Positions 54,239 through 63,674 of a stretch of 64,000 nucleotides of DNA are shown here, piece after piece. The stretch spans positions 62,001 through 126,000 of the forward strand of contig NZ_CABHOU010000076.1 of assembly GCF_902168175.1 (NCBI RefSeq). The letters run 5' to 3'. Position numbers and translations under genes: made by a program. How positions within the stretch are numbered: the first letter of the stretch is position 1; each line of letters begins with the position of its first letter. This DNA comes from an uncultured Chitinophaga sp. (GTDB lineage Bacteria > Bacteroidota > Bacteroidia > Chitinophagales > Chitinophagaceae). The notes under the pieces are model-generated. The model was not told where the DNA came from. It ran no database searches and saw only the letters and a list, made by a program, of their open reading frames with translations.

Positions 54239-55324
54239 ATGAAACATACATTTTTTTTAGCAGTCGGAATCAGCTTTTTATGCGCCTGCGGCGAACGCCG
54301 GCAACCAGTCGATATGACAGGTAAAGCATCTGCCGGTAAAGAAAGCCATTATGAGATCGGTGCCGTTACCGCCAAACCTTTAGCGAGTTATGTTAAACTA
54401 CCCGGACAGCTAAAGCCGTTCGAGGAAGTTAATATGTATGCAAGGGTAAATGGCTTTGTTAAAGAAGTGCTGACAGATCGTGGAGGGACAGTTAAAAAAG
54501 GACAGGTGCTGGTAACCCTGGAAGCTCCGGAGCTGGAATCCCAGTTGCAGGCCGCTACCTCTAAATATGTGCAGGCGCAGGAAAACGCGGTGGCCAGTAA
54601 AGATAAGTATCGCAGGTTGAAGGAGGCCGCTGCGGAAGAAGGGGCTGTAGCACCTCTTGAAATTGACAACGCCCTTTCCCGTATGAAAGCGGATGAAGCC
54701 GTGGTACTGGCAGAAAAGTCAAACGTCGAATCCATGAGGAATATAAGCAGTTACCTTAGCATTACTGCTCCTTTTAATGGAATGATCGTTCAGCGCAACG
54801 TTTCCGCCGGTGCCCTTGTGGGACCGGGTAGTAAGTCTAATGACCAGCCAATGCTGGTACTGCAGCACCTCGAAAAACTGCGGCTGGAAGTTTATATTCC
54901 GGAGGCATATGTAGATAAAGTAGATCTTAAAAGACCGGTAACATTCGTGTACAATGCCATGCCCGGTAAAGAAAATACCGCTACGATCAGCCGCTCGGCA
55001 AATGCCCTGGGCAGTCTCCGTTCCGAGGCGGTAGAAATAGATATCAATAACCGTGACCTGGAGTTGAAGCCGGGCATGTACGCAGAGGTGAAAATCCCTC
55101 TTTTATCTGCTTCCAAGTCTTTGCTGATACCCAATAACGCCATCGTACGATCTACTGAGCGGCAATACGTAATTAAGGTAGAGGATGGGAAGGCCAGGCT
55201 GGTCAACATCCAGGAAGGGTTAAGGACAAAAGATTCGACTGAGGTGTTTGGCGCTTTACAGGCAGGCGATGAAATTTTGCTGCATGCAACGGATGAAATT
55301 GCGGAGGGGGCAGAAGTTAAATAG
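54239..55324 (+). CDS. RND efflux periplasmic adaptor (HlyD/MFP family), lipoprotein
   Basis: Membrane-fusion protein of 361 residues with a lipobox at LCAC (Cys17). The barrel-sandwich domain is split around a helical hairpin: 'GQLKPFEEVNMYARVNGFVK' to 'VTLEAPELESQLQAA', hairpin about 95-150, then 'ITAPFNGMIVQRNVSAGALV'. The beta-barrel and membrane-proximal domains end the protein ('LRLEVYIPEAYVDKV', 'DEILLHATDEIAEGAEV'). Connects the RND pump to TolC. Gene order outer channel, pump, adaptor. Confidence 0.92.
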   Translation: MKHTFFLAVGISFLCACGERRQPVDMTGKASAGKESHYEIGAVTAKPLASYVKLPGQLKPFEEVNMYARVNGFVKEVLTDRGGTVKKGQVLVTLEAPELESQLQAATSKYVQAQENAVASKDKYRRLKEAAAEEGAVAPLEIDNALSRMKADEAVVLAEKSNVESMRNISSYLSITAPFNGMIVQRNVSAGALVGPGSKSNDQPMLVLQHLEKLRLEVYIPEAYVDKVDLKRPVTFVYNAMPGKENTATISRSANALGSLRSEAVEIDINNRDLELKPGMYAEVKIPLLSASKSLLIPNNAIVRSTERQYVIKVEDGKARLVNIQEGLRTKDSTEVFGALQAGDEILLHATDEIAEGAEVK

Positions 55325-55560
55325 TCTGGATTTAATAGACCGTTTATATTGAATTATTTATATGGAGATATAAAAAGGTCGGTTCTGCGGAGTTGTCAGA
55401 TACGTTGCCCAAATATGGAATACTTGATGCGAATGTCAAAGAAGGAACTGCGAGGAAGATATTCCCCGGACTGTAGAATCGTTCAGCAGTTTTATTATTT
55501 TTGATCACTTTTTTAAAGCTAACGGTACTATTCCTTTTTTACACAATATTGGCCTCATTT

Positions 55561-55962
55561 ATGCGTAAAGGAAATTTCAGGGTTCTTTTGGTGGATGATG
55601 ATCCGGACGACCGGGAGATTTTTGGAGCGGCCCTAAGGGAAATAGACAACACGATTCGGGCTGTTTACGCGATCGATGGTGATGATGCGTTGGCCAAACT
55701 TTCAAAAATGGGCCTTTCCATTCCTGACATTATTTTTCTCGATATTGAAATGCCAGGAAACGACGGTATACAGCTATTAAGTATAATCAGGAATATGGAA
55801 GACTACCGGTATGTGCCAATTGTTATCTACTCCAATTCACAGCGACCTGAGGATATAAACAGGTCAAAAGGAATGGGGGCTAGTGCCTATATTACGAAAC
55901 ATTGCAGATTTGCGCTTCTATGTAAAGAACTTAGCCAAATTCTTAGTGAGTACATATCATAA
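55561..55962 (+). CDS. Stand-alone response regulator receiver protein
   Basis: Single-domain receiver of 133 residues from the ATG at 55561 (MRKGNFRVLLVDDDPDD); a TTG 60 bases earlier is rejected. The acidic pocket is VDDDPDD near the start, the phospho-acceptor Asp is in 'IIFLDIEMPGNDG' (Asp61), the Ser/Thr switch in 'IVIYSNS' and the Lys in 'AYITKHC'. There is no output domain, as in Rcp/CheY-like proteins. It precedes the CheR-histidine kinase gene by 23 bases, so it is its likely phosphorylation partner. Confidence 0.9.
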   Translation: MRKGNFRVLLVDDDPDDREIFGAALREIDNTIRAVYAIDGDDALAKLSKMGLSIPDIIFLDIEMPGNDGIQLLSIIRNMEDYRYVPIVIYSNSQRPEDINRSKGMGASAYITKHCRFALLCKELSQILSEYIS

Positions 55963-55985
55963 CGATTTAATACTATACTTAGACC

Positions 55986-58900
55986 GTGAACGAAGAAATC
56001 CGCATTATTGGCAAAGATGGCAGCGATTTGTTCCGCAAGTTTCTTGACATCCTGGAACAGAAAACTGGAGTTAATTTTCACAATTATAAGCCAACCACGC
56101 TTTCCCGGCGTATTATACGCCGGATGCACTTGCTTAATATTGAAAGCGCAGATGAATACCTGGTTTATTTACAAAACCATGAGCTGGAGCATCACCAGCT
56201 TTTCCGGCAACTATTAATCCACGTTACAAGCTTTTTTCGCGACGAACCGCATTTTGATTACCTGTGCAGTGAAATAATCCCACGTATACTGGCGGAGAAG
56301 ACAGAAAATAATACCGTTCGTATATGGGTATGCGGATGTGCTACCGGAGAGGAGGCCTATTCTATAGCCATTTGTCTTTTTGAACACTTTAGCGAGTTAT
56401 ATGACCTGGGACGTGTGAAAATTTTCGCCAGTGATCTTTCTGCGGCCGCTATCGACAAGGCCCGAAGAGCCATATACTCCCCGGCATCAACAGCTAATGT
56501 ATCGGAACAACGGCTTGAACGCTTTTTTAACAGTCACGCCGGAGGATGGCAGGTGAAAAACTTCATCAGGGATATGTGCGTTTTTGTTCATCATAATGTG
56601 CTTGCCGATCCACCATTTGCCAATATAGACCTGGTAAGCTGCCGTAATGTTCTTATTTATATGCAGCCTGTGCTTCAAAAGAAAATACTTTCGATATTTT
56701 CCTATGCACTCCGCCCAAACGCTTATCTTTTCCTCGGGAAATCGGAAACAGGAACGGGAGAGGGACATTTTGAGGCAGTAAACAAGACGTTTAATTTTTA
56801 TATTAATAGCCACAGAAACAGAAAATTATCGCATGTAGGCCCTAAGCCTGCGCAAACAGACCGTGAAATGATCAATCTGGACAAACGCAATGTTTTTGAC
56901 AAAAAAGATTTTCAGAAGGCTGCAGATGATATATTACTGGCCAGGTATATTCCGGCTGGTGTTGTGATAAATGAGAATTTTGATATCGTTGATTTTCGCG
57001 GGAATACGGGTTTTTATATTGAGCCATCCCCTGGAATAGCCAGCTTTAATATACTAAAGATGGTGCGCAAAGGTCTTTACTACGATTTGCAGGAATGCCT
57101 TCAGAAAGTGAAGGGAGAACGTTCGTATACAAAATGTGAGGGCATTGCGCTGGAGCATGAAGGGAAATTGCTGCGCATTACGATCGAAATACAGCCTCTT
57201 TCTAATACAAAAGAACGCTTTTACCTGGTGTTGTTTCAAAATGTTACGCCTCCCGAGCCGCCAACGCTTGGCCCTGATGACGGCATAAATAATACGCGTG
57301 ACTTACGTATTCATCAGCTTGAACAGGAGTTAATGGAAAGCAGGGAACAACTAAGGGCCCTGAGCGAACAGCAGGAAGCTACCAGTGAGGAGTTTCAAAG
57401 TGCTAACGAGGAATTGAAAGCGCTCAATGAGGAGTTACAGACTTCACAGGAAGAACTGATATCGACGAATGAGGAACTGACCATCCGTAACAAAGAACTC
57501 AACCAGGTTAACCGGGAGCTGAATGCCGCCAGGGAGTACGCAGATGCTATTAATAATACCGTTAATGACAGCCTCGTGGTACTGGACAAATCACTCCGGG
57601 TTAAATCGGCCAACGCTTCGTATTACGCGACCTTCCAGACGAATTCACGGGAAACCGACGGACGCCTTTTATACGAACTTGGTAACGGGCAGTGGAATTT
57701 ACCAGAGTTGCGCAGAATGTTAGAACAGGCGGTACTCGAAAAAAAGGAACTGGAGAATTTTGAGGTGACGCTTGATTTTTACCTTCTCGGCTCCAGGACG
57801 ATGAAGCTTAACGCGCGCAAAATGTTGGATGATACGGATGAAGAGGGGTTGATATTGTTGATGATCGAGGATATAACAGCCGTTAAAGCAGCAGAGCGGC
57901 ACCTGGAGGAAACAATAGCGAGGCTGGATTTTGCAATGAATGCCGGTAGTATTGGCTCCTGGGAAATTTCTTTACCAGATAAGCAATTTACTGCGTCGGC
58001 AACCAGTAAAGTGAACTTAGGTCAGCCGCCGGACGCGGAATTAACTTACGCAAAGTTTCAGGAGATTGTTGTTGCGGCCGACAGGGCGCTTGTGTCAAAA
58101 GCGATGGACATAGCGATTGCCACGCATGGTTTGTATAATGAAGAATTTCGCATAGAATGGCCGGACGGTACCTGGCATTGGATTAACGCGATCGGTAAGG
58201 CACTGTACAATGATGAAGGCGTGCCGGTGAGTATGATCGGCGTTATTGCTGATATTACGATCCGCAAAGACCTGGAGCAAAAATTACGGTATAGTGAGCA
58301 GCATTTCCGGACACTGTCTAACAGTGCCCCGGTAATGATTGCCATGAGCGGACCGAGTGGCGTATTCAATTTTTACAATGAGGACTGGTTGCGGTATACT
58401 GGTAAGGAGGAGAGCAGTGTTTATTCAGACAATTACTGGTTTGATGATATACATCCTGAAGATGTTGGCGCATTTATGGAGTTACAAAACAGTGCGTTAA
58501 CATCCCGTAAGCGTTTTAACGCAGAATTCAGGCTCCGTCACAAAGGAAACTACAGGTGGATGTCGTGCAATGCGATTCCACGGTTTGAGCTGGATAACAC
58601 CTTTTCGGGCTATACCATGGCGTGTATGGACATTCACGATCAGAAGATGACTAACGAAACGTTGGAAAGGCTGGTTTCTGAACGTACCGTCGAGCTAAGT
58701 GATGTAAACGAACTGCTACTGGATCGCAACCGGGAACTGGAGCAATTTGCTTTCGTTACCTCTCACGATTTACAGGAACCATTGCGGAAGATACGGATGT
58801 TCATAAGTATGTTGCTGGACAGATCGGAGGGGCAGAACTCAGAAATTAATGACTACCTGCGCAAGATCGAGGGATCGGCCGGTAGAATGACGGGGTTAAT

Positions 58901-59453
58901 ACAGGACCTGCTTAACTATTCAAGTTTACAGGAAAAAAGCCGCGAGTTTGTTCCAACAGATCTCAATCAGATTCTCCAAACTGTGTTGGCGGATTTTGAC
59001 TTGCTGATGCAGGAAAAAGGGTCGTCTATTAATGTTGATACGCTTCCGTTGATTGAGGCCGTGCCGCTTCAGATGCGCCAGTTGTTCTATAATCTGATCA
59101 GCAATGCGCTTAAATTCTCTCAGCCAGGCCGCAACCCGGAGATCGCTATTCAGTCACGATTATTAACAGATGGGGAAGTGGAGGAGCGTGGCTTACATAA
59201 TGGGACGGGCTGGCATCTTATTACTGTGAGCGATAACGGCGTAGGTTTTTCGCAGAGTTACGCCGAAAAGATATTCGTATTGTTTGAGCGGCTTCATGAT
59301 CGTAAGAAATTCAAAGGTAATGGTATTGGCCTGGCGCTTTGCAAACGCATTGTGGCGAATCACGATGGCTTTATATCAGCTAATTCCATCGAGGGAGAAG
59401 GGACTGTTTTTGAGGTTGTTATACCGTTAAAACAAATCAGCGCAAATGCGTAG
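55986..59453 (+). CDS. CheR methyltransferase - PAS - histidine kinase fusion
   Basis: Cytosolic sensor of 1155 residues starting at a GTG. Order of parts: CheR-type methyltransferase (about 10-275; SAM motif WVCGCATGEEAYSIA near 114-128, 'DLVSCRNVLIYM'); a coiled coil (about 442-515, repeated NEEL heptads); three PAS-like domains (about 525-640, 645-775, 780-900); a HisKA domain with phospho-acceptor His927 (FVTSHDLQEPLRK); and a HATPase domain with 'NLISNALKFSQPG' and GNGIGLALCKRIV. The CheB methylesterase domain often fused before CheR is absent. With the upstream receiver it forms a two-component system; the signal is unknown. Confidence 0.9.
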   Translation: MNEEIRIIGKDGSDLFRKFLDILEQKTGVNFHNYKPTTLSRRIIRRMHLLNIESADEYLVYLQNHELEHHQLFRQLLIHVTSFFRDEPHFDYLCSEIIPRILAEKTENNTVRIWVCGCATGEEAYSIAICLFEHFSELYDLGRVKIFASDLSAAAIDKARRAIYSPASTANVSEQRLERFFNSHAGGWQVKNFIRDMCVFVHHNVLADPPFANIDLVSCRNVLIYMQPVLQKKILSIFSYALRPNAYLFLGKSETGTGEGHFEAVNKTFNFYINSHRNRKLSHVGPKPAQTDREMINLDKRNVFDKKDFQKAADDILLARYIPAGVVINENFDIVDFRGNTGFYIEPSPGIASFNILKMVRKGLYYDLQECLQKVKGERSYTKCEGIALEHEGKLLRITIEIQPLSNTKERFYLVLFQNVTPPEPPTLGPDDGINNTRDLRIHQLEQELMESREQLRALSEQQEATSEEFQSANEELKALNEELQTSQEELISTNEELTIRNKELNQVNRELNAAREYADAINNTVNDSLVVLDKSLRVKSANASYYATFQTNSRETDGRLLYELGNGQWNLPELRRMLEQAVLEKKELENFEVTLDFYLLGSRTMKLNARKMLDDTDEEGLILLMIEDITAVKAAERHLEETIARLDFAMNAGSIGSWEISLPDKQFTASATSKVNLGQPPDAELTYAKFQEIVVAADRALVSKAMDIAIATHGLYNEEFRIEWPDGTWHWINAIGKALYNDEGVPVSMIGVIADITIRKDLEQKLRYSEQHFRTLSNSAPVMIAMSGPSGVFNFYNEDWLRYTGKEESSVYSDNYWFDDIHPEDVGAFMELQNSALTSRKRFNAEFRLRHKGNYRWMSCNAIPRFELDNTFSGYTMACMDIHDQKMTNETLERLVSERTVELSDVNELLLDRNRELEQFAFVTSHDLQEPLRKIRMFISMLLDRSEGQNSEINDYLRKIEGSAGRMTGLIQDLLNYSSLQEKSREFVPTDLNQILQTVLADFDLLMQEKGSSINVDTLPLIEAVPLQMRQLFYNLISNALKFSQPGRNPEIAIQSRLLTDGEVEERGLHNGTGWHLITVSDNGVGFSQSYAEKIFVLFERLHDRKKFKGNGIGLALCKRIVANHDGFISANSIEGEGTVFEVVIPLKQISANA

Positions 59454-59632
59454 TTGTTGCAGCAAAATAGCAGGTACAGTTATCAAACCGTGATCCTGCG
59501 TCGTAATACCTGCTCCTGCATCGGTGGTGCGGGAGCGACCGCCCTGAATATTCCCTTATATTGCATAGTGAAAGTACCTGTACCCCCAGGTAAATAGAAG
59601 GCCACTTGGCGTGAGCGCAATCAAGGGCAGGT

Positions 59633-59646
59633 GTGATGGTCATCAT
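59633..59646. promoter_or_regulatory. Crp/Fnr-type dyad before the P-type ATPase gene
   Basis: GTGAT-GGTC-ATCAT, TGA-N6-TCA form with one half-site mismatch, 60 bases before the ATG at 59707. Confidence 0.4.
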
Positions 59647-59706
59647 GTCTGGCGTTAACCGGGTACGGTAGCTTTAGGTATTATACTATAGCTAAAAATA
59701 TCGTTC

Positions 59707-62208
59707 ATGCCTGATAAAGTAACGCAAATCAATGATATAAAGGGGCTTCGGCAAACAGAGGCCGTGCAATTGCAGGCCAGGCTGGGTAAAAACACTTTCA
59801 GTCATGGCAATTCCCACCAGCTGCTGCATGTGTTGTTGGATATTATCCGCGAACCGATGTTCATCCTCCTGGCCGTTGCCTGTTCGCTCTATTTTTTACT
59901 GGGGCAGGCGTCTGAAGGTTATATGATGGTAGGCGCTATCATGATCGTAACCGCCATCTCCTTGTATGAAGATATCAGAAGTACGCGCGCATTGGACGCG
60001 TTAAAACGCTATACACAACAAAAGGTTAAGGTAGTAAGGGACGGCCGGGAGCAGGAAATGCCGGCGGATGATCTCGTGCCTGGCGATATAATGATGCTCA
60101 AAGAAGGCGATATCATTCCTGCAGATGCTTTGGTGTTGCAGCAGAATGACTTTTCGGTAGACGAATCGCTGATAACGGGGGAGTCGTTCCCCGTTGACAA
60201 AAAGGAGGAAGGCGATGAAAGTAAGATCTTTCAGGGAACAACTGTAAACACAGGGCAGTGTTACGCCAGGGTGATAGCTATTGGCAATCATACGATATTG
60301 GGTAAATTAGGCAAATCGGTGAGTGGGTACGATAGTAGCCGTACTATCTTACAACAACAGGTAGGTCTGTACGTAAAACGACTGGCAATATTTGGCGGGA
60401 TAGCATTTTTGTTGATATGGCTCGCCAATTATCTTCATAGTGGTGTAATGACGGAGAGCCTGCTGTTTGCACTCACACTTGCCATGGCCGCAATCCCCGA
60501 AGAAATACCCGTGGCGTTTTCTTCCTTCATGGCCCTTGGGGCTTACCAGATGAGCCGCCTGGGCATTATCACCCGTCGCCCACAGGTGATCGAAAACCTG
60601 GGCGCGGTAAGTACGATCTGCCTTGACAAAACAGGGACTATCACCGAAAATCGTATGCAGGTGAAGGAGGTATATGTTTTCCTGGAGAATAAACTCTTTT
60701 CTGCAGGAGATGGCCCGCTGGCGGCGGACGTATTAGGATATGGCAGGCTGGCCAGCGAAACAACACCTTTCGACGCTATGGAGAAGGCTATCCTGGAAGC
60801 ATATCAAACCCGCGTAAAGGGTTTCCTGTATGAAAATCTTACACAGGTATATGAATATCCCCTGGAGGGCAAACCGCCTATGATGACCCATATTTATGGA
60901 GAGGGCAGTCAAAGGATCGCTGCGGCCAAAGGTGCGGCTGAAAGAATCCTCAAAGTTTGCCGGCTGGATGATGATACTGTTTCGACAATATCGGCGCAGG
61001 TAAAAGCGGAAGCAGCCAGGGGATACAGGGTGATAGGAGTTGCCTCTGCCACCTGCCCGGGGCAGGAATTGCCCGCAGTACAAGATGATTTCGACTGGCA
61101 GCTGCAAGGGTTTATCTGCCTCTATGACCCGCCAAGGCCGAACGTCAGCAACGTAATTACCCAATTTTATGACGCCGGTATTGCCGTGAAACTGCTCACC
61201 GGCGATTACCCCGAAACGGCTATGAATATCGCGGGTCAGGTAGGCATCATCGGATATGAACACTACCTCACAGGTAATGATGTGATGGCCATGTCGCCGG
61301 AAGACCTGCTGACCGCAGTGAAACAAACAACGGTTTTTGCAAGGATGTTTCCCGAAGCGAAAGAAAAAGTAGTGAGAATATTGTTGACCAATGGAGAGGT
61401 GGTGGCCATGACTGGCGATGGGGTAAATGATGCACCGGCTTTAAAAGCGGCGGATATTGGTGTAGCGATGGGCCAAAAGGGTGCTGAAACAGCGCGCAAT
61501 GTGGCCGACCTGGTAATTACCGATGACGACATGGCCAAGCTCGTGGAGGCCGTTAAGCAGGGCAGGAGGATATTTGTTAACCTGAAGAAGTCGATACGAT
61601 ATATCATTTCTATTCATATCCCCATTATTATTACGGCCGCATTACCCATTCTCCTGGGATGGAAGTACCCGAATATTTTCACCCCTGTTCATGTTATTTT
61701 CCTCGAACTCATTATGGGGCCTACCTGCTCCATCTTTTTCGAGCGCGAACCGGTAGAGGCGGACGTGATGAAAATGTTGCCGCGTAAACGGAACAGCAGC
61801 CTGTTTAACAGGGGCGAGCTGTTAGTCAGTATCCTACAGGGAGGTGTGATTGCTATTGGCGTACTGGCTCTTTACTATATGGGGATGGTACAGGGCTCGC
61901 CGCTGGAAAAGGTAAGAGCAATGGTGTTTACTACGTTGCTGATCGCGAATATTTTCCTCACGTTTAACAACAGGTCCTTTACGGAAAGTCTGGTTGTAAC
62001 TACACGCTATAAAAATAACCTGGCGATATGGGTTTTACTGAGTTCTATAGTTTTCGTAACCCTGATATTGCTCGTGCCGGCTATTCGCGGCATATTCGGC
62101 CTGTCACCCCTGACGTTGCCTGAGTTCAGCATATGCACGGCTACCGCATTTGTATCCGTCATGTGGTTTGAAGTATATAAAATAATTAATAAAAGTAAGA
62201 TCGCGTAA
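59707..62208 (+). CDS. P-type cation-transporting ATPase (P2/Ca2+-type)
   Basis: Membrane ATPase of 833 residues. The N-terminal cation-ATPase domain, actuator loop with ITGES (Thr157-Ser160), the helix-4 site 'MAAIPEEIPVAFSS', the phosphorylation site DKTGTITENR (Asp307), the nucleotide domain and the hinge TGDGVNDAPAL are all present, with the extra C-terminal helices seen in P2 ATPases. It would pump Ca2+ or another cation across the inner membrane; the exact ion cannot be read. It is the first of a group with Hsp20 and BON genes. Confidence 0.9.
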   Translation: MPDKVTQINDIKGLRQTEAVQLQARLGKNTFSHGNSHQLLHVLLDIIREPMFILLAVACSLYFLLGQASEGYMMVGAIMIVTAISLYEDIRSTRALDALKRYTQQKVKVVRDGREQEMPADDLVPGDIMMLKEGDIIPADALVLQQNDFSVDESLITGESFPVDKKEEGDESKIFQGTTVNTGQCYARVIAIGNHTILGKLGKSVSGYDSSRTILQQQVGLYVKRLAIFGGIAFLLIWLANYLHSGVMTESLLFALTLAMAAIPEEIPVAFSSFMALGAYQMSRLGIITRRPQVIENLGAVSTICLDKTGTITENRMQVKEVYVFLENKLFSAGDGPLAADVLGYGRLASETTPFDAMEKAILEAYQTRVKGFLYENLTQVYEYPLEGKPPMMTHIYGEGSQRIAAAKGAAERILKVCRLDDDTVSTISAQVKAEAARGYRVIGVASATCPGQELPAVQDDFDWQLQGFICLYDPPRPNVSNVITQFYDAGIAVKLLTGDYPETAMNIAGQVGIIGYEHYLTGNDVMAMSPEDLLTAVKQTTVFARMFPEAKEKVVRILLTNGEVVAMTGDGVNDAPALKAADIGVAMGQKGAETARNVADLVITDDDMAKLVEAVKQGRRIFVNLKKSIRYIISIHIPIIITAALPILLGWKYPNIFTPVHVIFLELIMGPTCSIFFEREPVEADVMKMLPRKRNSSLFNRGELLVSILQGGVIAIGVLALYYMGMVQGSPLEKVRAMVFTTLLIANIFLTFNNRSFTESLVVTTRYKNNLAIWVLLSSIVFVTLILLVPAIRGIFGLSPLTLPEFSICTATAFVSVMWFEVYKIINKSKIA

Positions 62209-62230
62209 CCGGAATAGGTTAGCTGTTCGC

Positions 62231-62244
62231 ATGACAGTTTTCAT
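62231..62244. promoter_or_regulatory. Possible Crp/Fnr-type site before hsp20
   Basis: ATGAC-AGTT-TTCAT has the TGA-N6-TCA core but weak outer symmetry; 90 bases before the Hsp20 start. Confidence 0.25.
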
Positions 62245-62288
62245 ACAGGTGGTTGATCATCGTTCTCCAACACCAGTAGCAGGGGCGG

Positions 62289-62310
62289 TATATTTGAAGT
62301 GTCAAATATA
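62289..62310. promoter_or_regulatory. Perfect 22-bp palindrome overlapping the hsp20 promoter
   Basis: TATATTTGA-AGTG-TCAAATATA. The left arm contains TATATTTG, a -7 box, so a bound repressor would block RNA polymerase. It lies 23 bases before the ATG at 62334; as RNA it could also fold as a thermosensor-like hairpin. Confidence 0.6.
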
Positions 62311-62333
62311 TTTTCACCTAAAAACTTACGTAT

Positions 62334-62780
62334 ATGTCACACAAATCATTAGCAAAAAGGGCAGAACATATTCCCGCAATGTGGAATGACTTCTTTAAAC
62401 CTTTGAATGATCTTTTTGAAACAGACAACTTCCTCCCGAAACGGATGACAACGCCGGCTGTTAACGTTGCCGAAAGACCGGATGCATATGAATTATCCGT
62501 CGGCGCCCCCGGGTTAAATAAAGACGATTTTAATATAGATGTTGAAGGGAACATGCTTACTATCAGTTGTGAAAAGGAGGAGAATAAGGAGGAGAAAGAT
62601 AAGGGGTATACCCGTACAGAATATAGCTACAGTTCTTTCAGCCGGAGTTTCACGTTGCCGGATGAAGTATTGCAGGAAAAAATAGAGGCATCCTACCAGA
62701 ACGGCGTGCTGCTCGTAAAGCTGCCCAAGAAGGAAGATGCCAGGAAAGCATTGATATCCAAACATATCGCAGTAAAGTAG
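62334..62780 (+). CDS. Hsp20/alpha-crystallin family small heat shock protein
   Basis: Small chaperone of 148 residues. The alpha-crystallin domain spans about 40-140 ('PAVNVAERPDAYELSVGAPG', LNKDDFNIDVEGNMLTI) and ends with the polar C-terminal part; 'YSSFSRSFTLPDEVLQEKIE' and 'NGVLLVKLPKKED' are family motifs. Holds unfolding proteins during stress. A strong terminator follows at 62801-62826 and a palindrome overlaps its promoter. Confidence 0.95.
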   Translation: MSHKSLAKRAEHIPAMWNDFFKPLNDLFETDNFLPKRMTTPAVNVAERPDAYELSVGAPGLNKDDFNIDVEGNMLTISCEKEENKEEKDKGYTRTEYSYSSFSRSFTLPDEVLQEKIEASYQNGVLLVKLPKKEDARKALISKHIAVK

Positions 62781-62800
62781 GCATAGCTAACTATCGGCCG

Positions 62801-62826
62801 GCCCCGTCATCTGGCGGGGCTTTTTT
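62801..62826 (+). terminator. Terminator after hsp20
   Basis: GCCCCG (62801-62806) pairs with CGGGGC (62815-62820) and is followed by six T. Confidence 0.85.
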
Positions 62827-62854
62827 ATGTCCGTTATCACAATCAACTACCGGC

Positions 62855-62868
62855 GTGACGGCCATCAT
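62855..62868. promoter_or_regulatory. Possible Crp/Fnr-type dyad before the BON gene
   Basis: GTGAC-GGCC-ATCAT, TGA-N6-TCA form, 97 bases before the ATG at 62966. Confidence 0.35.
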
Positions 62869-62965
62869 CCAGCACAGGCTTTCCTAATCTTAATTTGGTG
62901 TTCACGCTATAATCCGGGGAAGACACCCGGTAATTTTTTTCCTCACTTTATAAATATCAATTATT

Positions 62966-63637
62966 ATGAAAACAGATATCAAACTCCAGGAAGATGTAAT
63001 GGAGCAACTCAGGTGGGAACCTTCGCTGAATTCAGCGGAGATAGGTGTTGCCGCTACAAATGGCGTAATTACCCTGTCCGGCAAGGTAGACTCCTACTAT
63101 AAGAAAATAATAGCCGAAAAGGTGGTGAGAAGGGTAAGCGGTGTCAAAGCTGTTGCCGAAGACATAGTCGTAGGATTATCACCTTTTGATCAGAAAACGG
63201 ATACAGATCTCGCCGAATCGGTTGTGCATACTTTTAAATGGGACAATGCGGTGCCTGACGAAAAAATTAGTGTGAAAGTGGAAGATGGTGTGGTGTCGTT
63301 ATATGGGGAGGTCATGTTTGAGTACCAGCGTACGGCGGCTCAGAACGATGTGCAAAAACTGGTGGGAGTAGTGAGGGTCAATAACTTTTTAACCGTTGAA
63401 AAGCAGCCCACACCTTATGATGTAAAACGGAAAATTATGGCGGCCTTTCATCGCAGTGCAACAATAGATGCAAATCGTATTTCAGCAGAGGTATCCGGTA
63501 ATAAGGTAACGCTTACAGGTATGGTAAGGTCTTTAGCCGAAGCTGATGATGCCATCGACGCTGCCTGGGCGGCGCCTGGTATTGAGGCAGTAGAAAACCT
63601 GCTGACACTGGAAGAAGGGGAGTTGGTGTATCAATAA
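62966..63637 (+). CDS. Triple BON-domain protein
   Basis: Product of 223 residues consisting of three BON domains: about 5-68 ('GVAATNGVITLSGKVDSYYK'), 78-145 ('ISVKVEDGVVSLYGEVMFEY') and 150-217 ('ISAEVSGNKVTLTGMVRSLA'). BON domains bind membranes or other ligands and occur in osmotic-shock proteins such as OsmY. No signal peptide is visible, so it is probably cytosolic. Lies between hsp20 and the PEP synthase-like gene, 37 bases from the latter. Confidence 0.9.
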   Translation: MKTDIKLQEDVMEQLRWEPSLNSAEIGVAATNGVITLSGKVDSYYKKIIAEKVVRRVSGVKAVAEDIVVGLSPFDQKTDTDLAESVVHTFKWDNAVPDEKISVKVEDGVVSLYGEVMFEYQRTAAQNDVQKLVGVVRVNNFLTVEKQPTPYDVKRKIMAAFHRSATIDANRISAEVSGNKVTLTGMVRSLAEADDAIDAAWAAPGIEAVENLLTLEEGELVYQ

Positions 63638-63674
63638 CAATATCGTCTATTATTTACAGTTAAAACAAATTGTT

